30,901 nt of DNA from Clostridiales bacterium oral taxon 876 str. F0540. Its GTDB lineage: Bacteria > Bacillota > Clostridia > Clostridiales > Clostridiaceae. The notes under the pieces are model-generated. The model worked only from the letters and a program-made list of their open reading frames with translations. It had not been told where the DNA came from and did no database searches. The translations under genes and the position numbers were made by a program. The stretch lies in NCBI GenBank assembly GCA_000466585.1, contig KE993473.1, positions 33,401 through 64,301 on the forward strand, given 5' to 3'. Shown piece after piece: positions 29,013 to 30,901 of this stretch; position 1 is the first letter of the stretch; each line of letters starts with the position of its first letter.

Positions 29013-29744
29013 CTAAAATTCCTTAACTATATTCTTAAGAGCGTCCTGTATATTGCCTTCATATTCTCCACCATGATAACAAATTATCTTTTGTATGTCA
29101 TATTTAAGAAGCTTTGCAATAGATTTTTTAGCTTCTTCCATATCTAGTGTATACTGTGCGGCAGCAATCTCTAATTTTCCATTTTCTATTACAAGAGCAT
29201 CTCCGCTGATTAATGTTTTAAATTTTTTTAGATAGATTGATATATGACCGGGCATATGCCCCGGTGTTTCAACAATTTCTATACCTCCACACCATGGAAA
29301 ATAATCTCCATCCTTAACAGTTATATCTACCCTTACATTTTCAACAGCTTTCAATATTTTTTGAAACATCTTTCCAAATTCCTGCTGTTCCGGTGGAAGA
29401 GTTGGCTGTATTTGTTCAGCCTGCTTAAGTCTCAAAGATTTTTCTATGCCTTCTATATAAGGAGTATCTTTCTCGTGAGCAATAATTTTTATATTTGGAT
29501 ACTTCTTCTTAATAGCAGCAAGACTACCCATATGATCATGGTCATGATGGGTAATAACTACTCTTGTTAACTTAGCAAAATCTATATTCATTTTATTAGA
29601 AGCCTCTTCTAACATTGGTAGAAAATTTGAATATCCACAATCTATTAAAACCATCTCATCTTCACTGTTGAGTATAACAGGATATATTGCATCCTCTCCA
29701 TTTCCAAAATTAAAATTAATTTTTAAAACAACTATATTATCCAT
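29013..29744 (-). CDS. Metallo-beta-lactamase-fold hydrolase
   Basis: 243 residues from ATG 29744, seven bases after AAAGGAG; the in-frame TTG at 29777 lies inside the leader element. The metal motif is Thr-His66-His-Asp68-His-Asp70-His71-Met-Gly. This is the His-x-Asp-x-Asp-His variant of the usual His-x-His-x-Asp-His, common in one hydrolase subgroup. Other ligands follow: Gly-His-Met-Pro-Gly-His, Ser-Gly-Asp-Ala and Cys-Tyr-His-Gly-Gly. It probably hydrolyses a small thioester, lactone or similar substrate in the cytosol, but the substrate is not evident. Its leader is copy F of the structured element. Confidence 0.9.
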   Translation of the reverse strand: MDNIVVLKINFNFGNGEDAIYPVILNSEDEMVLIDCGYSNFLPMLEEASNKMNIDFAKLTRVVITHHDHDHMGSLAAIKKKYPNIKIIAHEKDTPYIEGIEKSLRLKQAEQIQPTLPPEQQEFGKMFQKILKAVENVRVDITVKDGDYFPWCGGIEIVETPGHMPGHISIYLKKFKTLISGDALVIENGKLEIAAAQYTLDMEEAKKSIAKLLKYDIQKIICYHGGEYEGNIQDALKNIVKEF

Positions 29745-29751
29745 AAACTTT

Positions 29752-29835
29752 CTCCTTTCTGTCGGAACACGGGGCAACTAAGCTTACTCGTTTCCACTCA
29801 CAAGTTGCTCGTTTAAGTCCATTTAGGACTTCAAC
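29752..29835 (-). promoter_or_regulatory. Structured 5'-leader element, copy F
   Basis: On the minus strand P1 (29811-29835) pairs GTTGAAGTCC with GGACTTAAAC, with one mismatch. P2 (29774-29808) pairs GCAACT with AGTTGC, and its loop holds GTGGAAACGAG. The tail GTGTTCCGAC keeps UUCC complementary to GGAA of the loop. The short ORF has lost its usual stop (GAGCAA in place of GGGTAA) and extends to 12 codons (29784-29822). GAGGAGG precedes P1. The final AAAGGAG serves the hydrolase gene. A TATAAT about 60 bases upstream is a likely -10. Confidence 0.8.
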
Positions 29836-30019
29836 CTCCTCAAATAAAAATCAGCTTTGTCCTAAAGCCTTGCGCATTCATTTTATATATAGATTATAAT
29901 CTGAAGTTTTACATATTTCTATAACTAGTATGTAACTATATGAGGCAATAATAAATGTATGGTATAATTTGTTTATATTTACTTAATTTAAAAATTGAAG
30001 AATAGAGTGGAGTGATTTT

Positions 30020-30841
30020 ATGTCCAGAGCAAATGACAGAGAAATAGTTAACCTTCAGTATAATTCAGATAAGAATCTACATGCTAGACAAGCCTTGCAT
30101 AGAGGTTTCAGTACAAACAAATATGGCTGGGAAAATTGGGTATTTGATCAGTACGTACTTAATCCTAATTATAAAGTTATTGAATTCGGCTGTGGAAACG
30201 GAAGTATATGGTCACATAATAAAAATAAGCTTCCAAAGAATATTGAGATAATACTTACAGACTTGTCAGAAGGAATGCTTAAAACAGCAAAAAATAACCT
30301 TTCAGGAGTTGAACAAATAATTAACTTCTCTACTATGGATATACAAGGCATCGAATGTGATGACAACTATTTTGATTGTACTATTGCAAATCATATGCTT
30401 TATCATGTTCCAAATAGAGACTTAGCAATAAGTGAGGTTGCTCGTATACTTAAACCGGAGGGAACTTTTTATGCTACTACTAACAGCAGTTATAATATGA
30501 GTGGTCTTAGGGATTTAGTAAGAAACTTTGATTCAAGGCTTGATTATTCATCTTTTTCTGTTGCAAAGGAATTTGGCTTGGAAAATGGCACTGAACAGTT
30601 GACTAAGCATTTTGATTCTGTTGAAAAAGCGGTATATGAGGATTCGCTTCATATAACAGAAGCTAAGCCTCTAGCAGACTATGTTATGTCTTTGGAAGGG
30701 CATGTAAATATACATGATATAATGACCGAGAGCAGGATAAAGGATTTTCATGAGTACTTAGATGAGATGATTTCCAGAGATGGAAGCATCGATATACCTA
30801 AACGCAGCGGGATGTTTATATGTAAAAAGCCCAAGAAATAA
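30020..30841 (+). CDS. Class I SAM-dependent methyltransferase
   Basis: 273 residues. Motif I is Val-Ile-Glu-Phe-Gly-Cys-Gly-Asn-Gly (53-61), with the acidic end of strand two in Leu-Thr-Asp-Leu-Ser near 80. Asn-His-Met-Leu-Tyr-His-Val near 128 and Glu-Val-Ala-Arg-Ile-Leu-Lys-Pro-Glu-Gly follow, the usual pattern of the ubiquinone/UbiE-like small-molecule methyltransferases (Methyltransf_11). The substrate cannot be read. The start is ATG with GGAGTG upstream, and a TATAAT near 29971 is the probable -10. It is monocistronic. Confidence 0.88.
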   Translation: MSRANDREIVNLQYNSDKNLHARQALHRGFSTNKYGWENWVFDQYVLNPNYKVIEFGCGNGSIWSHNKNKLPKNIEIILTDLSEGMLKTAKNNLSGVEQIINFSTMDIQGIECDDNYFDCTIANHMLYHVPNRDLAISEVARILKPEGTFYATTNSSYNMSGLRDLVRNFDSRLDYSSFSVAKEFGLENGTEQLTKHFDSVEKAVYEDSLHITEAKPLADYVMSLEGHVNIHDIMTESRIKDFHEYLDEMISRDGSIDIPKRSGMFICKKPKK

Positions 30842-30869
30842 AAAGCAATATTATAAGCTTCAATACAAA

Positions 30870-30901
30870 ATGGACGCTCCTTTTATAAAAGGAGCGTCCA
30901 T
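30870..30901 (+). terminator. Terminator-type perfect inverted repeat at the window edge
   Basis: ATGGACGCTCC and GGAGCGTCCAT form an 11-bp stem, extended by TTTTA/TAAAA within. The repeat reaches the last base, so a following T run cannot be seen. Confidence 0.7.

Overview
This window reads as chromosome of a low-GC Gram-positive anaerobe, most likely a Clostridium or close relative. The grounds are the A+T-rich sequence, strong AGGAGG-type ribosome binding sites, frequent TTG starts, Gram-positive lipoproteins, a B. subtilis-SigY-like sigma operon, HelD, a BlaI/BlaR1-type pair and a DUF975 protein. No rRNA, tRNA, phage, IS element or CRISPR array is visible.

Layout. 1-3090: a YczE-type membrane protein divergent from a MocR-type (GntR/aminotransferase) regulator, with repeated operator-like boxes between them, then a small membrane protein. 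3098-11863: a divergent cluster matching, almost gene for gene, the uncharacterised E. coli ydjXYZ-ynjABCDEF locus. Leftward are a two-domain rhodanese lipoprotein with the YnjE-type CGTGWR loop, a CDP-alcohol phosphatidyltransferase, a TVP38/DedA-like membrane protein and an Fe-S/CCG oxidoreductase. Rightward are a solute-binding lipoprotein, two permeases, an ATPase and a second TVP38 protein. 11908-14109: helD. 14439-17796: an ECF sigma operon (sigma, YxlC-like membrane anti-sigma candidate, PLDc_N-like mini-protein) divergent from an ABC exporter whose ATPase gene is frameshifted. Both operons start from near-identical ECF promoters. 18038-20753: tldD-tldE. 20781-23207: an orphan RsgA C-terminal zinc domain, then an M56/BlaR1-like and BlaI-like pair. 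23315-26745: pirin, two unknown membrane proteins and DUF975. 26761-28988: a TraB/GumN lipoprotein and an autoregulated-looking HTH/membrane-protein operon. 29013-30901: an MBL-fold hydrolase and a methyltransferase.

The most unusual signal is a dispersed, structured 5'-leader element present at least six times (1-50, 14117-14236, 15837-15920, 15920-16003, 17947-18030, 29752-29835), with a possible degenerate relative at 927-1002. Every copy whose downstream gene lies in the window is in sense orientation, directly upstream of that gene or, for the first of a tandem pair, of a second copy. Each complete copy supplies the Shine-Dalgarno sequence at its 3' end. It consists of a 10-bp hairpin (P1), a second hairpin (P2) with a large loop, and a 3' tail ending in AAAGGAG(G). 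Compensatory base changes between copies support both stems, and the loop and tail show a matching change that suggests a loop-tail contact. Five copies also hold an in-frame five-codon ORF (M-x-F-S/N-G/R-stop) running from the P1 loop into P2; the sixth holds a 12-codon version. I do not recognise it as a known riboswitch class.
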